Part shown: positions 1-7,948 of the stretch, one piece after another | How the letters are laid out: every line of letters begins with the position of its first letter | How positions within the stretch are numbered: the first letter of the stretch is position 1 | Origin: Candidatus Zixiibacteriota bacterium | Lineage (GTDB): Bacteria; Zixibacteria; MSB-5A5; GN15; FEB-12 | DNA length: 16,845 nucleotides | NCBI GenBank assembly: GCA_016213305.1 | Contig: JACRAV010000174.1 | Coordinates: forward strand, 1-16,845 | Reading direction: 5' to 3' | Notes under the pieces: generated by a model | What the model saw: only the letters and a program-made list of their open reading frames with translations | The model's database searches: none | Told to the model about the DNA's origin: nothing | Program-made: the position numbers and the translations under genes

Positions 1-117
1 CAGCCGCCAAGTTCGGTCGCCGGGTGAAGCTCTAAAAGTGGCGGCTCTGCCATACTGAATATTGTCCGCTCCCCATACGTCCATGTAAAGGAACTGTCGA
101 TAACCCTTAGTGTTGCA

Positions 118-145
118 TTGACAAATAGGCGTTTGATTGTAGATT
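118..145 (+). promoter_or_regulatory. Putative promoter of the S8 protease gene
   Basis: A perfect -35 box TTGACA (118-123) is followed after 16 bases by TAGATT (140-145), which matches four of six bases of TATAAT. Transcription would start near 152 and leave a leader of about 47 bases before the ATG at 199. The same TAGATT box appears in the candidate rlmN promoter of this window. Consensus matching only. Confidence 0.5.
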
Positions 146-198
146 AGTTAATTGGAAAGCATACTCGCCGGTCTCCGCCCGTTTGTGAAAGGATAAGC

Positions 199-2592
199 AT
201 GTTACCCGCTTCGCTTCGAATACTCCTCTTCACCCTGCTACCGTTAACCCTGGTGGCGGCGCCCGAGCCGTCGAGTCCTCCGACGTCCGCCACAACGCTT
301 TCCACCGACGCCGTTGTCGTGGCCAAAGCCGCCACTCCGTTATCCGATGCGGTCAAGGATTTTCTGGCAACGCGCGATGGTGATAATGCCAAAGTGTGGG
401 TATTCTTCACCGACAAAGGGGTATTCACGCGCGCCGAATTCCAGTCCGCGGCCGCATCGGTGGCCATCGGCGAGGCGGCTCTGCAACGACGTGCCAAAAC
501 GGGTATGGATAAAGTGGTATTCGCCGACCTGCCCGTGCGACAGGAGTATGTCGATCAGGTGGTGGCGCAAGGAGCGACGCTTCGTTGGAAATCCGCGTGG
601 CTGAATGCCGCCAGTTTTATCATACCGTCGGGCAAACTGTCGGCCATTGCTTCTCTTCCTTTTGTCGTCCGCATGCAACCGGTTGCGGTCAGCAAGCGAA
701 TCGCGGAGCCGCTCGGAGTTCTGCCCGACGCCACCCGAACTGGTGGCCCCGATGCGGCGCTCTCCCCGACCGCCTTCAATTATGGGACTGCGTCGGCCCA
801 GCTCTCGCAGATCGGCGTTCCGTCGGTACACGGTAAGGGGTATCACGGCGAAGGGGTCACGCTGGCCATGTTCGACACCGGCTTTCGGACCAGCCACGAA
901 GTTTTTGCCGCCGCGTTCTCGGAGGGACGATTTATCGCCCAGTATGATTTTATTTTTCATGACAGCGTGACCGCCAACCAGCCCGAGGATAATGCCGGAG
1001 CATGGAATCACGGCACGCTCACCTGGTCAACCGCCGCCGGAATGAAGGACGGTCTTCTGTACGGACCGGCTTTCAAATCAAAGATCATTTTGTGCAAAAC
1101 CGAAGATATCCGTTCCGAAACGGCGATCGAAGAGGATAACTGGCTGGCCGCGGTCGAATGGGTGTCGACACTTGGCGCTGACGTGATCAGTTCCTCTCTG
1201 TCGTATTCGGACTGGTACACCAATGCCAGCTATGACGGCAAGACCTGTATTTCAACCAAGGCCGCCAATCTGGCCGACTCGCTTGGCATCCTGGTAGTCA
1301 ACGCCGCCGGCAACTCCGGTCCCGGCTCGCCGTCGATTGGCGCTCCCGCCGATGCGTTTTACGACATCACCGTCGGAGCGGTGTATGCGGATAATCTCCT
1401 GGCTAACTTTTCGTCGCGCGGCCCGACCTTCGATGGCCGCATTAAACCCGAAGTTTGCGCACGCGGCGTCAGCACCGCCTGCGCCACGTCAGCCGCGGAC
1501 TACACTTACGGGAGTGCATCGGGAACGTCACTCTCGACGCCCCTGGTGGCCGGGGCCGCCTGCCTGCTCATTCAGGCCCGTCCCTCATTTACACCGCGTT
1601 TAATCCGACAAGCTCTGATGGAAACGGCCAACAATGCCGCCACACCAAACAACAATTACGGATGGGGGATCATCAACACCGATGCCGCGCTGGCTTGGGG
1701 TGCACGTATCGCCGCCGACGTCACCACGGGGAACGCACCGATGACCGTCCATTTCACCGGAACATCGAGCGCCTCTCTCGCCCCTTCTTCGTGGCTGTGG
1801 GATTTCGGCGACGGTAATACCTCGACCAGCCAGAACCCCGCCCATACGTACACCCTGCCGGGAATGTACACGGTCTCTCTGACGGTGGGAACCGCATATG
1901 GGTCAATCTCCAATTCCAAGCCGGGAATGATCACAGCTTTCGGTGACACGCTACGCTTCATAGGCGACTCCGCGTTCGCCGGACAGAGCGTCATGGTGTC
2001 GGTGCAACTGACCAATTCACAGAGCTTGCAGAGCATGATCCTGCCGGTCAAACTCCCCATCACGCCGTACCGCGTAACGCTGGACTCGATTCGCCGGGGC
2101 ACTCGAACTCAGTACTTCGAGGCCATGTCCGCTCTCGGCTGGGACACGTTCAATAATCGATATACCATGGAATTGATCGCTGATAACGGAGGCGGGGCGC
2201 CGGCCCTGAGTCCGGGCGAAGGTGAAGTTTTGCGCGTCTATGGCCGCATCAATAAGTTTGCATTGGGCGGCATTGCGACGGTAGTTGATACCGCCGACCT
2301 GCCGAGCTTCAGAGTGCGCCTGACCAGTAGCTTGATGAGCTATGGCCCGGTTGTCTTTCCGGGCCAGATTGCTACAAAAGGAATCCTGCGTTGCGATGCG
2401 GACTACAGCAACGACGGTAGCCTCGACATCTCCGATGTCACGGCGTTAATCAGTTATTTATTCTTATCCGGTCCACCCCCGGTTACCGTCCAGTCGGATG
2501 ATTGCGACGGCGACTTGGGCATCGACATCTCCGACCTGACCTTGCTCATCGGGTATCTCTTTCTTGGCGGCCCCCCACCGGTCAGTCCGTAA
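199..2592 (+). CDS. Secreted S8 (subtilisin-like) serine protease with PKD, cohesin-like and dockerin regions
   Basis: A 797-residue exported endopeptidase. Residues 1-20 form a hydrophobic signal peptide. The subtilase domain spans about 205-500 with the complete catalytic triad: Asp226 in FDTG, His271 in NHGT and Ser444 in GTSLSTP. The oxyanion-hole Asn372 lies in AAGNSG. Residues 45-165 look like an inhibitory propeptide region. A PKD domain follows at about 505-578, marked by WDFGDG at 534-539 and the AHTYTLPGMYTVSLTV strand pattern. Residues 582-715 resemble a cohesin-type beta domain (GQSVMVSVQLTNS). The C-terminus (731-793) carries two EF-hand-like dockerin repeats, each ending YLF-x-x-GPPP. 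The ATG at 199 is supported by AAAGGA at 188-193, five bases upstream. Expected to act at the cell surface or outside the cell, attached or assembled through the dockerin. The protease call is firm; the cohesin-like call is inference from strand pattern. Confidence 0.95.
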   Translation: MLPASLRILLFTLLPLTLVAAPEPSSPPTSATTLSTDAVVVAKAATPLSDAVKDFLATRDGDNAKVWVFFTDKGVFTRAEFQSAAASVAIGEAALQRRAKTGMDKVVFADLPVRQEYVDQVVAQGATLRWKSAWLNAASFIIPSGKLSAIASLPFVVRMQPVAVSKRIAEPLGVLPDATRTGGPDAALSPTAFNYGTASAQLSQIGVPSVHGKGYHGEGVTLAMFDTGFRTSHEVFAAAFSEGRFIAQYDFIFHDSVTANQPEDNAGAWNHGTLTWSTAAGMKDGLLYGPAFKSKIILCKTEDIRSETAIEEDNWLAAVEWVSTLGADVISSSLSYSDWYTNASYDGKTCISTKAANLADSLGILVVNAAGNSGPGSPSIGAPADAFYDITVGAVYADNLLANFSSRGPTFDGRIKPEVCARGVSTACATSAADYTYGSASGTSLSTPLVAGAACLLIQARPSFTPRLIRQALMETANNAATPNNNYGWGIINTDAALAWGARIAADVTTGNAPMTVHFTGTSSASLAPSSWLWDFGDGNTSTSQNPAHTYTLPGMYTVSLTVGTAYGSISNSKPGMITAFGDTLRFIGDSAFAGQSVMVSVQLTNSQSLQSMILPVKLPITPYRVTLDSIRRGTRTQYFEAMSALGWDTFNNRYTMELIADNGGGAPALSPGEGEVLRVYGRINKFALGGIATVVDTADLPSFRVRLTSSLMSYGPVVFPGQIATKGILRCDADYSNDGSLDISDVTALISYLFLSGPPPVTVQSDDCDGDLGIDISDLTLLIGYLFLGGPPPVSP

Positions 2593-2617
2593 TATCGAAT
2601 TGTCGCGACATATAAAG

Positions 2618-2645
2618 AAACCGGCTGAACATCCCAGCCGGTTTT
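2618..2645. terminator. Shared hairpin terminator between convergent genes
   Basis: A 10-bp perfect stem, AAACCGGCTG (2618-2627) paired with CAGCCGGTTT (2635-2644), closes a 7-base loop. It is followed by T-rich TCTCTTT on the plus strand and by T-rich sequence (TTTCTTTATA) on the minus strand. It sits between the stop of the S8 protease gene (2592) and the stop of the oppositely oriented aminopeptidase gene (2673), so it probably ends both transcripts. Confidence 0.8.
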
Positions 2646-2672
2646 CTCTTTCGCGCGATGATGTCCGTCTCG

Positions 2673-3773
2673 TCAGATGGTGAACTTGCCGTTTCGGTAA
2701 ATGACCTTGCCGTCGGCGGTGATTTCCGCGTCCTGTCGAAGGTCACAGACCATGTCCCAGTGGAGTCCGCTCTTGTTCTTCCCGCCCGCCTCGGGGATCG
2801 AGGCCCCCACCGCCAGATGGCAGGTGCCGCCGATCTTTTCATCGAACAAAATGTTTTTCGAGAATCGTTTAATCTCGTAGTTGGTGCCGATAGCGAACTC
2901 GCCCAATCGGCGGGCGCCGGGATCCATATCGAGCAGAGCCGTCAGGTACGACTGATTCTTTCCGGCGGTTTCCTCCACCACCTTTCCATTCTTGAACACC
3001 AGCCGGACATCCTGTACCTCCCGACCGCCATATACCGCCGGGAAGGAGTAGCGGATATGCCCGTTGGCGCTGTCTTCGAGCGGCGAGGTAAATATTTCGC
3101 CATCCGGGAAATTCTCCGTGCCGGCACAGCTGACCCACTTACGGCCTTTGACTCGAAGGTACAGATCGGTGTCGCGGGATCGCACGTGAATCCGGTCAAC
3201 CCGATCGAGAATCCGTTTCAGCCGCACTTGCTCTTTGGCCACCTTCTTCCAGTGGGCCACCGGATCGCCCGAGGTGATGTGCCCGGCCGCATATACGAAA
3301 TCCTCATAATCTGATAGCGAAAGGTCCGCTTCCTGAGCATCGGCCGGGGTCGGGAATTGAGTCCCCACCCACCGCATTGTCCCCCGCCCGACGCGGGCAA
3401 ACAATCGCTCCAGGATCGGCCGGCGTGCTTTCTGTTTCATCGCCTGACGTTTCGGATCGATCCCGGCCAGATACCGGGTATTGCGCGATCCCCAGATCAC
3501 CAGGAGAGCGTCGATCTTCTCAATCTCGAACTTTCCGATCGGCGACACAAACTGAAGTTGTTCCGGCGTTCCATGCTTGAGCAGAAACTCGTCGGTGTCC
3601 GGTTCGACAATCTGGTAATACGGATTCGCCCCGGCTTTCAGCGCCTCCTGATATGCCGCGGTGATAAGCGGCGTGGTCGAGACTTCGCCTTGAATCCTCA
3701 GCAAGTCCCCCTTTTTGATTCGAAGAGAATAATGCACCAGTACTTTGGCCAATTTGACAACTCGTGGATCCAC
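2673..3773 (-). CDS. M29-family metallo-aminopeptidase
   Basis: A 366-residue cytoplasmic aminopeptidase of the thermophilic AmpS/AmpT/PepS family, which removes N-terminal residues using two metal ions. Length is slightly below the usual 370-415. Expected metal ligands are visible: Glu226 in NFPDGE, Glu292 in LGEFAIG, His319 in GTCHLAVG, and His338 and Asp340 in SGLHWDMV. The position usually held by a ligand tyrosine, seven residues after the first histidine, is Ile326 (GASIPE instead of a typical GSSYPE). The start is GTG at 3773, preceded by AAAGGA seven bases upstream. No signal peptide. Last gene of the minus-strand operon, 19 bases after the alkyltransferase gene, and ended by the hairpin at 2618-2645. 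Family assignment is firm; whether the tyrosine loss affects activity is unknown. Confidence 0.92.
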   Translation of the reverse strand: MDPRVVKLAKVLVHYSLRIKKGDLLRIQGEVSTTPLITAAYQEALKAGANPYYQIVEPDTDEFLLKHGTPEQLQFVSPIGKFEIEKIDALLVIWGSRNTRYLAGIDPKRQAMKQKARRPILERLFARVGRGTMRWVGTQFPTPADAQEADLSLSDYEDFVYAAGHITSGDPVAHWKKVAKEQVRLKRILDRVDRIHVRSRDTDLYLRVKGRKWVSCAGTENFPDGEIFTSPLEDSANGHIRYSFPAVYGGREVQDVRLVFKNGKVVEETAGKNQSYLTALLDMDPGARRLGEFAIGTNYEIKRFSKNILFDEKIGGTCHLAVGASIPEAGGKNKSGLHWDMVCDLRQDAEITADGKVIYRNGKFTI

Positions 3774-3792
3774 TACCTGTTCCTTTCAATTG

Positions 3793-4296
3793 TTACTCAA
3801 CTATGCTTTCCAGTCGGAGGAGAAACCGTTTCATCGGCAAGCCACCACCGTATCCGCCCAGACCGGTCGAGGACACCACCCGATGACACGGGATGACAAT
3901 CGGAATCAGATTGCGGGCGTTGGCCGTTCCGACCGCCCGCGAGGCGGCCGGATTTTTGACCGCCCCTGCGATCTGGCCGTAGGTTTTCGTCTTGCCGAAG
4001 GGAATGCGGGAAACTTCCCTGAGAACTTTGGCGTGGAAAGGCGGCGCTTGAAGGTCCAGCTTCAATTCGAATCGTCGCCGCCGGCCCGCGAAGTATTCGG
4101 TGATTTCCCGTTCGACGCGCTGATTGAATTCCCCGCCGGTCGTGATCTCGTAATCGGAGAACTTTTGTTGTAGCATGTCCTCGAACCAGGCCGATGTTTC
4201 GCTCGGCAGAGCCAGCAGGGCCAGCCCTTTCTCGGTCGAGGCCACCCGAATCATCCCCAGCGGCGATTTGAACGAATGTATCCAGATTTTTTTCAT
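3793..4296 (-). CDS. ogt: Methylated-DNA--protein-cysteine S-methyltransferase (Ogt/MGMT)
   Basis: A 167-residue suicide DNA-repair protein that transfers alkyl groups from O6-alkylguanine or O4-alkylthymine to its own cysteine. The active-site motif IPCHRV is present with Cys137. Tyr106 in KTYGQIA, the arginine finger Arg120 in ASRAVG and Asn129 before the active site all match the family. The N-terminal 80 residues form the usual less conserved domain. Its ATG overlaps the stop of the HAD gene as ATGA (4293-4296), so the two are translationally coupled. There is no Ada-type regulatory domain, so induction as in E. coli Ada is not indicated. The symbol is given by family; a general MGMT name would be equally valid. 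Confidence 0.95.
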   Translation of the reverse strand: MKKIWIHSFKSPLGMIRVASTEKGLALLALPSETSAWFEDMLQQKFSDYEITTGGEFNQRVEREITEYFAGRRRRFELKLDLQAPPFHAKVLREVSRIPFGKTKTYGQIAGAVKNPAASRAVGTANARNLIPIVIPCHRVVSSTGLGGYGGGLPMKRFLLRLESIVE

Positions 4297-4961
4297 GGCG
4301 CGTCCTTTCCTGGCAGGTTTCCGTTGCCCAGTAGTACCGCCAGATCGGTGATGCTGTCAATCACATAATCGGGGTTCGAGTTCCGCAGATCGGTCTCCCC
4401 GCCATACGGCGAGCGGACCGCCACCACTGTCACCGGAAGAGCCTTCGCCGCAAGCACGTCGTTGACCGTATCGCCAATCACCAGCGTCTCCGCGGGATTC
4501 GCCCCGAGTCGGGTCATAGCCAGCCGGAACGCCTCCGGGTCGGGCTTCACTTTCGCGACATCATCTCCCCCCACCAGCACATCAAAGGTGTCTCCCCAGC
4601 CGAACTTCTCGACAATCGCCTCGACATGCCGCCGAACCTTGGTGGTGGCGATAGCCATACGACACCCCCGGCCGCGCAGGTGCGCAACCGCCTCGCCCGC
4701 CCCGTCCAGCAGGTACGATGAGGACACCACCGTTTCCGCCGCCCGATCCTGGAAATGGCGATACAGTTCTGAGAACGGTCCGACCCCGAAATCCGCGTAC
4801 ATCTGCTTTAGCGGGTACCCGATATACCTGCTGATATCCTCATGCGAGCGCTCCGAATGGCCCATGCGTCGAAGAGAATAGTTGACCGCATCGACCACCC
4901 CCGCCGATGAATCAATGAGCGTACCGTCGAGATCGAAAATGAGATAGCGGGCGGAGATCAC
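4293..4961 (-). CDS. HAD-superfamily hydrolase, phosphoglycolate-phosphatase-like
   Basis: A 222-residue soluble phosphatase of HAD subfamily IA. All four motifs are present: motif I FDLDGTLIDS with nucleophile Asp10 and acid Asp12, motif II Thr106 in AIATTK, motif III Lys139 in KVKPDP, and motif IV Asp164/Asp168 in GDTVND. An alpha-helical cap lies at about 15-85 (type C1), as in Gph phosphoglycolate phosphatase and PpaX pyrophosphatase. The substrate cannot be read from sequence. The gene overlaps both neighbours by four bases (start at 4958-4961, stop at 4293-4296). A role in clearing 2-phosphoglycolate, including that made during DNA repair, would suit the alkyltransferase neighbour but is only a suggestion. 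Confidence 0.92.
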   Translation of the reverse strand: MISARYLIFDLDGTLIDSSAGVVDAVNYSLRRMGHSERSHEDISRYIGYPLKQMYADFGVGPFSELYRHFQDRAAETVVSSSYLLDGAGEAVAHLRGRGCRMAIATTKVRRHVEAIVEKFGWGDTFDVLVGGDDVAKVKPDPEAFRLAMTRLGANPAETLVIGDTVNDVLAAKALPVTVVAVRSPYGGETDLRNSNPDYVIDSITDLAVLLGNGNLPGKDAP

Positions 4962-5731
4962 AGCAGTTCATGCACCTTTCCAAGAATGTCGGTGACGGCC
5001 ACCTGATGGGTTGTTTCAATCATGCCTATCCGTATCATCGCCACCATGATAGAACCGGACTCGACCGGTGTCAACGCCATGGTTCCCGACAGCGGCGCGC
5101 CGAACATGTCGGAAACATCAAAATCCACCCCGTTGGCGGTCAGGGTACGACCGATAATTTCAACTTGTTCGCCCGGAAATCCGATGACCAAGCCGACGTG
5201 GCGAACGCCCATCGAATCGGCAAATCGGACCAGTTCCCCCCGTTCGGGCAGAGCATACAATTGCGGCCGGCTGATAAAGAAGAAATTCGCCCGGTACGCC
5301 AGCGAATTGGAGTAAAGCCAGCTCCCCTGTCGAAGTCTTGGGCTGAGGGCATTGTCGGACAGCCGGAACACCTCGGGCGCATTTCTTGCCAGAAAGTTCA
5401 CCGGCGCCGCCGGCGACAACAATTGCCAGAGAATCGCGAAGATCAGAAACGCAGCCGTGACCTGATACGTTCGCCCGGCAGAACGCTTCTTGCGCACTAC
5501 CCGTCTCAGATCAACAAAAGTGAAGATGTAATACAGCGCCGGCAGACCGATCAAGAAAGCTCTTGTCAGTGCTGAGAACGGCAAGAGGAGCGACGCCATT
5601 GCCAGCACGACCGACAAAATCATGACCAGAAAGACAAAGACTCCAAAGGCGTACTCTTTCCAGAAACCATGCCCGATTCCCGGCACCAGCAGGTTCAGGA
5701 GAAACGCGAAGCCAAAGTCGTTTCGGTTCAT
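4958..5731 (-). CDS. Membrane protein with a signal-peptidase-I-like (S26) domain lacking catalytic residues
   Basis: A 257-residue integral membrane protein. Hydrophobic segments at about 7-22, 28-50, 55-73 and 91-107 suggest three or four membrane helices, followed by a soluble C-terminal domain. That domain carries S26 landmarks: SPRLRQGSWLY (130-140) resembles S-M-x-P-T-L-x-x-G-D, and LVIGFPGEQVEI (181-192) resembles K-R-V-I-G-L-P-G-D-x-V. Aligned on the proline, the catalytic serine position is Ala128; aligned on GFPGE, the catalytic lysine position is Gly180. It is therefore probably not an active signal peptidase. ATG at 5731 is preceded by GGGGAG at normal distance. First gene of the four-gene operon, overlapping the HAD gene by four bases. 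The S26 relationship is my alignment by eye. Confidence 0.7.
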   Translation of the reverse strand: MNRNDFGFAFLLNLLVPGIGHGFWKEYAFGVFVFLVMILSVVLAMASLLLPFSALTRAFLIGLPALYYIFTFVDLRRVVRKKRSAGRTYQVTAAFLIFAILWQLLSPAAPVNFLARNAPEVFRLSDNALSPRLRQGSWLYSNSLAYRANFFFISRPQLYALPERGELVRFADSMGVRHVGLVIGFPGEQVEIIGRTLTANGVDFDVSDMFGAPLSGTMALTPVESGSIMVAMIRIGMIETTHQVAVTDILGKVHELL

Positions 5732-5783
5732 CGATTTTCACTCCCCGGGGCTGTTCAGTTGGAGCACATTTTTGCCTTGCGTA

Positions 5784-5798
5784 CGATCATTCTGATCG
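5784..5798. repeat. Short inverted repeat in the leader of the minus-strand operon
   Basis: Arms CGATCA (5784-5789) and TGATCG (5793-5798) flank three bases. It lies just downstream of the predicted minus-strand transcription start (about 5805) and upstream of the first gene. It could be a protein-binding site or a small RNA hairpin. Six-base arms can occur by chance. Confidence 0.35.
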
Positions 5799-5811
5799 AT
5801 CTAATCGACGT

Positions 5812-5839
5812 AGTATAAACAACTTTGGCCGGTTGTCGA
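5812..5839 (-). promoter_or_regulatory. Putative promoter of the S26-like/HAD/ogt/M29 operon
   Basis: On the minus strand, -35 TCGACA (5839-5834, five of six matches) and -10 TATACT (5817-5812, five of six) are separated by 16 bases. Transcription would start near 5805, giving a leader of about 74 bases before the ATG at 5731. Confidence 0.5.
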
Positions 5840-6024
5840 TAGTCCCCAGAGAGATGCGAGCGCACAAATATTGAGGACACGATTGGGCCATGCTTCTGTA
5901 ACGTAATGCCGCATGGAAAGTTACGGGGAATGTGTATCGTCCGGCCCGAATCCCGAAACTATTTGCGACCGCCGATTGTATTAGAAGATAAGAAGTTAGG
6001 CGAACGCGGCAATCAGACGTCGGC

Positions 6025-6052
6025 TTGACTTGTCGGTTCAACCGACTAAATT
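6025..6052 (+). promoter_or_regulatory. Putative promoter of the S41 protease gene
   Basis: TTGACT (6025-6030) is followed after 16 bases by TAAATT (6047-6052, four of six matches to TATAAT). Transcription would start near 6059, about 25 bases before the ATG at 6084, leaving room for the GGAGG at 6075-6079. This placement argues against the upstream TTG start at 6030. Confidence 0.4.
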
Positions 6053-6083
6053 GCGCATAAACAAGTGCGGACCCGGAGGTAAA

Positions 6084-7886
6084 ATGTTTCGATACACCGT
6101 TCAGTTGTTTGGGATCACCGTCTTCGCTCTGACTCTTATCTGGTTTGCCGGACCCGGAGATGCCCAGCAGAACACTGCCAGAACCGAGCCGGTGCTCTGG
6201 GCCGACACTGTTCACATCAACCTCGATGAAGCAAATAAGACTGTCGAGGCCCCCAAACCATCCGGCGACTCATTCCTGCGATCCGTCAAGGCGCTCAACC
6301 AGGCGATGTTTGCCATTCGCAACAACTACATGGAAGACGTGGATGTTGACAAGATCACCAAGGCGGGTATCGACGGCATGCTTTCCGGACTGGATCGGTT
6401 TTCGGTATTGATGGAGAAGTCCTCGTACGACCAGCTCATGGAAAGCACGCACGGAAAGTACGAAGGGGTAGGGATGCAGATCGACGGCCGCAATAACCGC
6501 ATCGTGGTCATCGCGCCGATCGAAGGAAGCCCGGCCTGGAAGCGGGGGATTCGCGCCGGTGATATCATCTGGTCAATCGACGGCAAGACCACCGAGGGGA
6601 TGTCGTCGAACGACGCCTCAAAGATGATGCGGGGGGTGGCCGGTACCAGCGTGCTGTTGCAGATCAAACGCGAAGGGATTACCGAACCGATTGACTTCGA
6701 AGTCGAGCGCGCCGTCATTGAACTCAAATCCGTGAACTATTATGGGGTGGTTCCGGGCACGACCATCGGCTATGTCCGGCTGTCGCGATTCGCCGAGGAA
6801 ACCAGCCAGGAACTTCGCGACGCCGTCTCTGCTCTCAACCAGCAGAATATCACCGGGTTGATTTTTGACCTGCGTTCCAACGGCGGTGGACTTCTCGATC
6901 AGGCCAAAGAAACGGCCGAGCTGTTTGTTAAACCGGGTAGCGACATCGTCTATACCAAGGGGAAGGACGAGTCATCCGAGCGCCGCTATAAATCCGAACG
7001 CCCCCCCATTTATCCGGACAAACCGCTGGTGGTGCTGGTGGACGAGGGTACTGCCTCGGCCAGCGAGATTGTCGCCGGCGCCATTCAGGACTGGGATCGC
7101 GGTATTATCATCGGGAACACCACCTATGGCAAAGGGCTTGTGCAGATGATCTTCCCGGTGTCGCAGGACGGCACGATGCAACTGAAGCTGACCACCGCCA
7201 AATATTATGTGCCGTCGGGACGCTGTATTCAGAAGGCCGAGATACAGGGAAAAAAGCCGATGGATCATCCCGATGTCGATGAAGACTCGCTTGGCGACAC
7301 CCTATCAGTGAAAGACCGCGAAATCTTCTATACCAACGGCGGTCGGGTGGTCTATGGCGGCGGCGGTATTGTCCCCGATATCCCGGTTGATCGCGAACTC
7401 TGGAAGCCCATCGAACTTAATCTGTACCGCAAACAGATGTTCTTCGATTTCGCCGTGAAATATGTCGCCGACCATCCGGATACCCGGCCCGATTTCCAGG
7501 TCACCGATGAGACGCTGGCGGCGTTCAAGCAGTTCATCAAGGACAAGGGATTCAGCTACAAGTCGGCCCTTGAAGTTGCCGTTGATCAGCTCAGTAAAAC
7601 GGTGACCCAGGAAAAGGACGAATCGCTCTTTGCTGACGGCCTCAAACAGATGCAGGAAGCGGTCAAGGCGGAAAAGGACAAGGACTTCGACCGGTCGGCC
7701 GACTATATACGCCGTGCCGTCCAGCGCGAGATCGTCACTGCCATCGCGGGCGAGCGGGGAGTCTATGAACATCAAATTCTGAAAACCGATAAATCGATCA
7801 AAGAGGCGGTGCGGGTGTTGACCACCCCCAAAGAATACGGCCGCCTGATCAAAGGCGACGGCGCGAAAAAGAAATCCGACAGCTGA
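6084..7886 (+). CDS. ctpA: S41-family C-terminal processing protease (CtpA-like), periplasmic
   Basis: A 600-residue exported serine protease that cleaves substrate C-termini. Residues 1-27 form a signal peptide or N-terminal anchor ending GDAQ. A PDZ domain lies at about 120-205 (YEGVGMQI, SPAWKRGIRAGD). The S41 core follows with GYVRLSRF (229-236) and FDLRSNGGG (261-269). The catalytic dyad is Ser325 in TASASE and Lys350 in YGKG, exactly 25 residues apart as in E. coli Prc, with Gln354 four residues later. Residues 440-600 form a charged, mainly helical C-terminal extension beyond the usual CtpA core. ATG at 6084 is chosen because GGAGG at 6075-6079 precedes it and the signal peptide starts there; an in-frame TTG at 6030 would put 18 polar residues ahead of the signal. 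Monocistronic, with a strong terminator. Confidence 0.93.
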   Translation: MFRYTVQLFGITVFALTLIWFAGPGDAQQNTARTEPVLWADTVHINLDEANKTVEAPKPSGDSFLRSVKALNQAMFAIRNNYMEDVDVDKITKAGIDGMLSGLDRFSVLMEKSSYDQLMESTHGKYEGVGMQIDGRNNRIVVIAPIEGSPAWKRGIRAGDIIWSIDGKTTEGMSSNDASKMMRGVAGTSVLLQIKREGITEPIDFEVERAVIELKSVNYYGVVPGTTIGYVRLSRFAEETSQELRDAVSALNQQNITGLIFDLRSNGGGLLDQAKETAELFVKPGSDIVYTKGKDESSERRYKSERPPIYPDKPLVVLVDEGTASASEIVAGAIQDWDRGIIIGNTTYGKGLVQMIFPVSQDGTMQLKLTTAKYYVPSGRCIQKAEIQGKKPMDHPDVDEDSLGDTLSVKDREIFYTNGGRVVYGGGGIVPDIPVDRELWKPIELNLYRKQMFFDFAVKYVADHPDTRPDFQVTDETLAAFKQFIKDKGFSYKSALEVAVDQLSKTVTQEKDESLFADGLKQMQEAVKAEKDKDFDRSADYIRRAVQREIVTAIAGERGVYEHQILKTDKSIKEAVRVLTTPKEYGRLIKGDGAKKKSDS

Positions 7887-7915
7887 TTTTCGCCGACCCG
7901 GATACGAAATTGACT

Positions 7916-7944
7916 CGGGCGCTCCCAATCGGGGCGCCCGTTTT
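7916..7944 (+). terminator. Intrinsic terminator after the S41 protease gene
   Basis: CGGGCGCTCC (7916-7925) pairs with GGGGCGCCCG (7931-7940), including one G-T wobble, around a five-base loop. It is followed directly by TTTTC. It lies 30 bases after the protease stop. The minus-strand side has no T run, so it would serve the convergent lipoprotein operon poorly. Confidence 0.85.
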
Positions 7945-7948
7945 CATT

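Larger units (their letters stand above)
5732..6083. promoter_or_regulatory. Divergent intergenic region, no gene seen
   Basis: This 352-base gap separates the leftward signal-peptidase-like operon from the rightward S41 protease gene. It contains the two outward promoters listed separately and a short inverted repeat at 5784-5798. Open frames on either strand are short, lack ribosome-binding sites and resemble nothing I know. The stretch 5845-6000 has no recognised element. Confidence 0.6.

Noticed and set aside
3..35. Possible C-terminal end of an upstream plus-strand gene (AAKFGRRVKL then TAA)
   Set aside because: Only ten codons are visible at the window edge, and two other frames are also open for a similar length, so nothing supports one over another.
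1..46. Inverted repeat AGCCGCCA / TGGCGGCT at 2-9 and 39-46
   Set aside because: Eight-base arms with a 29-base loop and no T run or neighbouring context. It is compatible with chance at the window edge.
340..1011. Minus-strand 223-codon open frame opposite the S8 protease
   Set aside because: It overlaps the catalytic domain of a well-supported protease and shows no recognisable domain.
6030..6083. Upstream TTG start for the S41 protease
   Set aside because: It would put polar residues before the signal peptide and begins inside the predicted promoter. GGAGG precedes the ATG at 6084.
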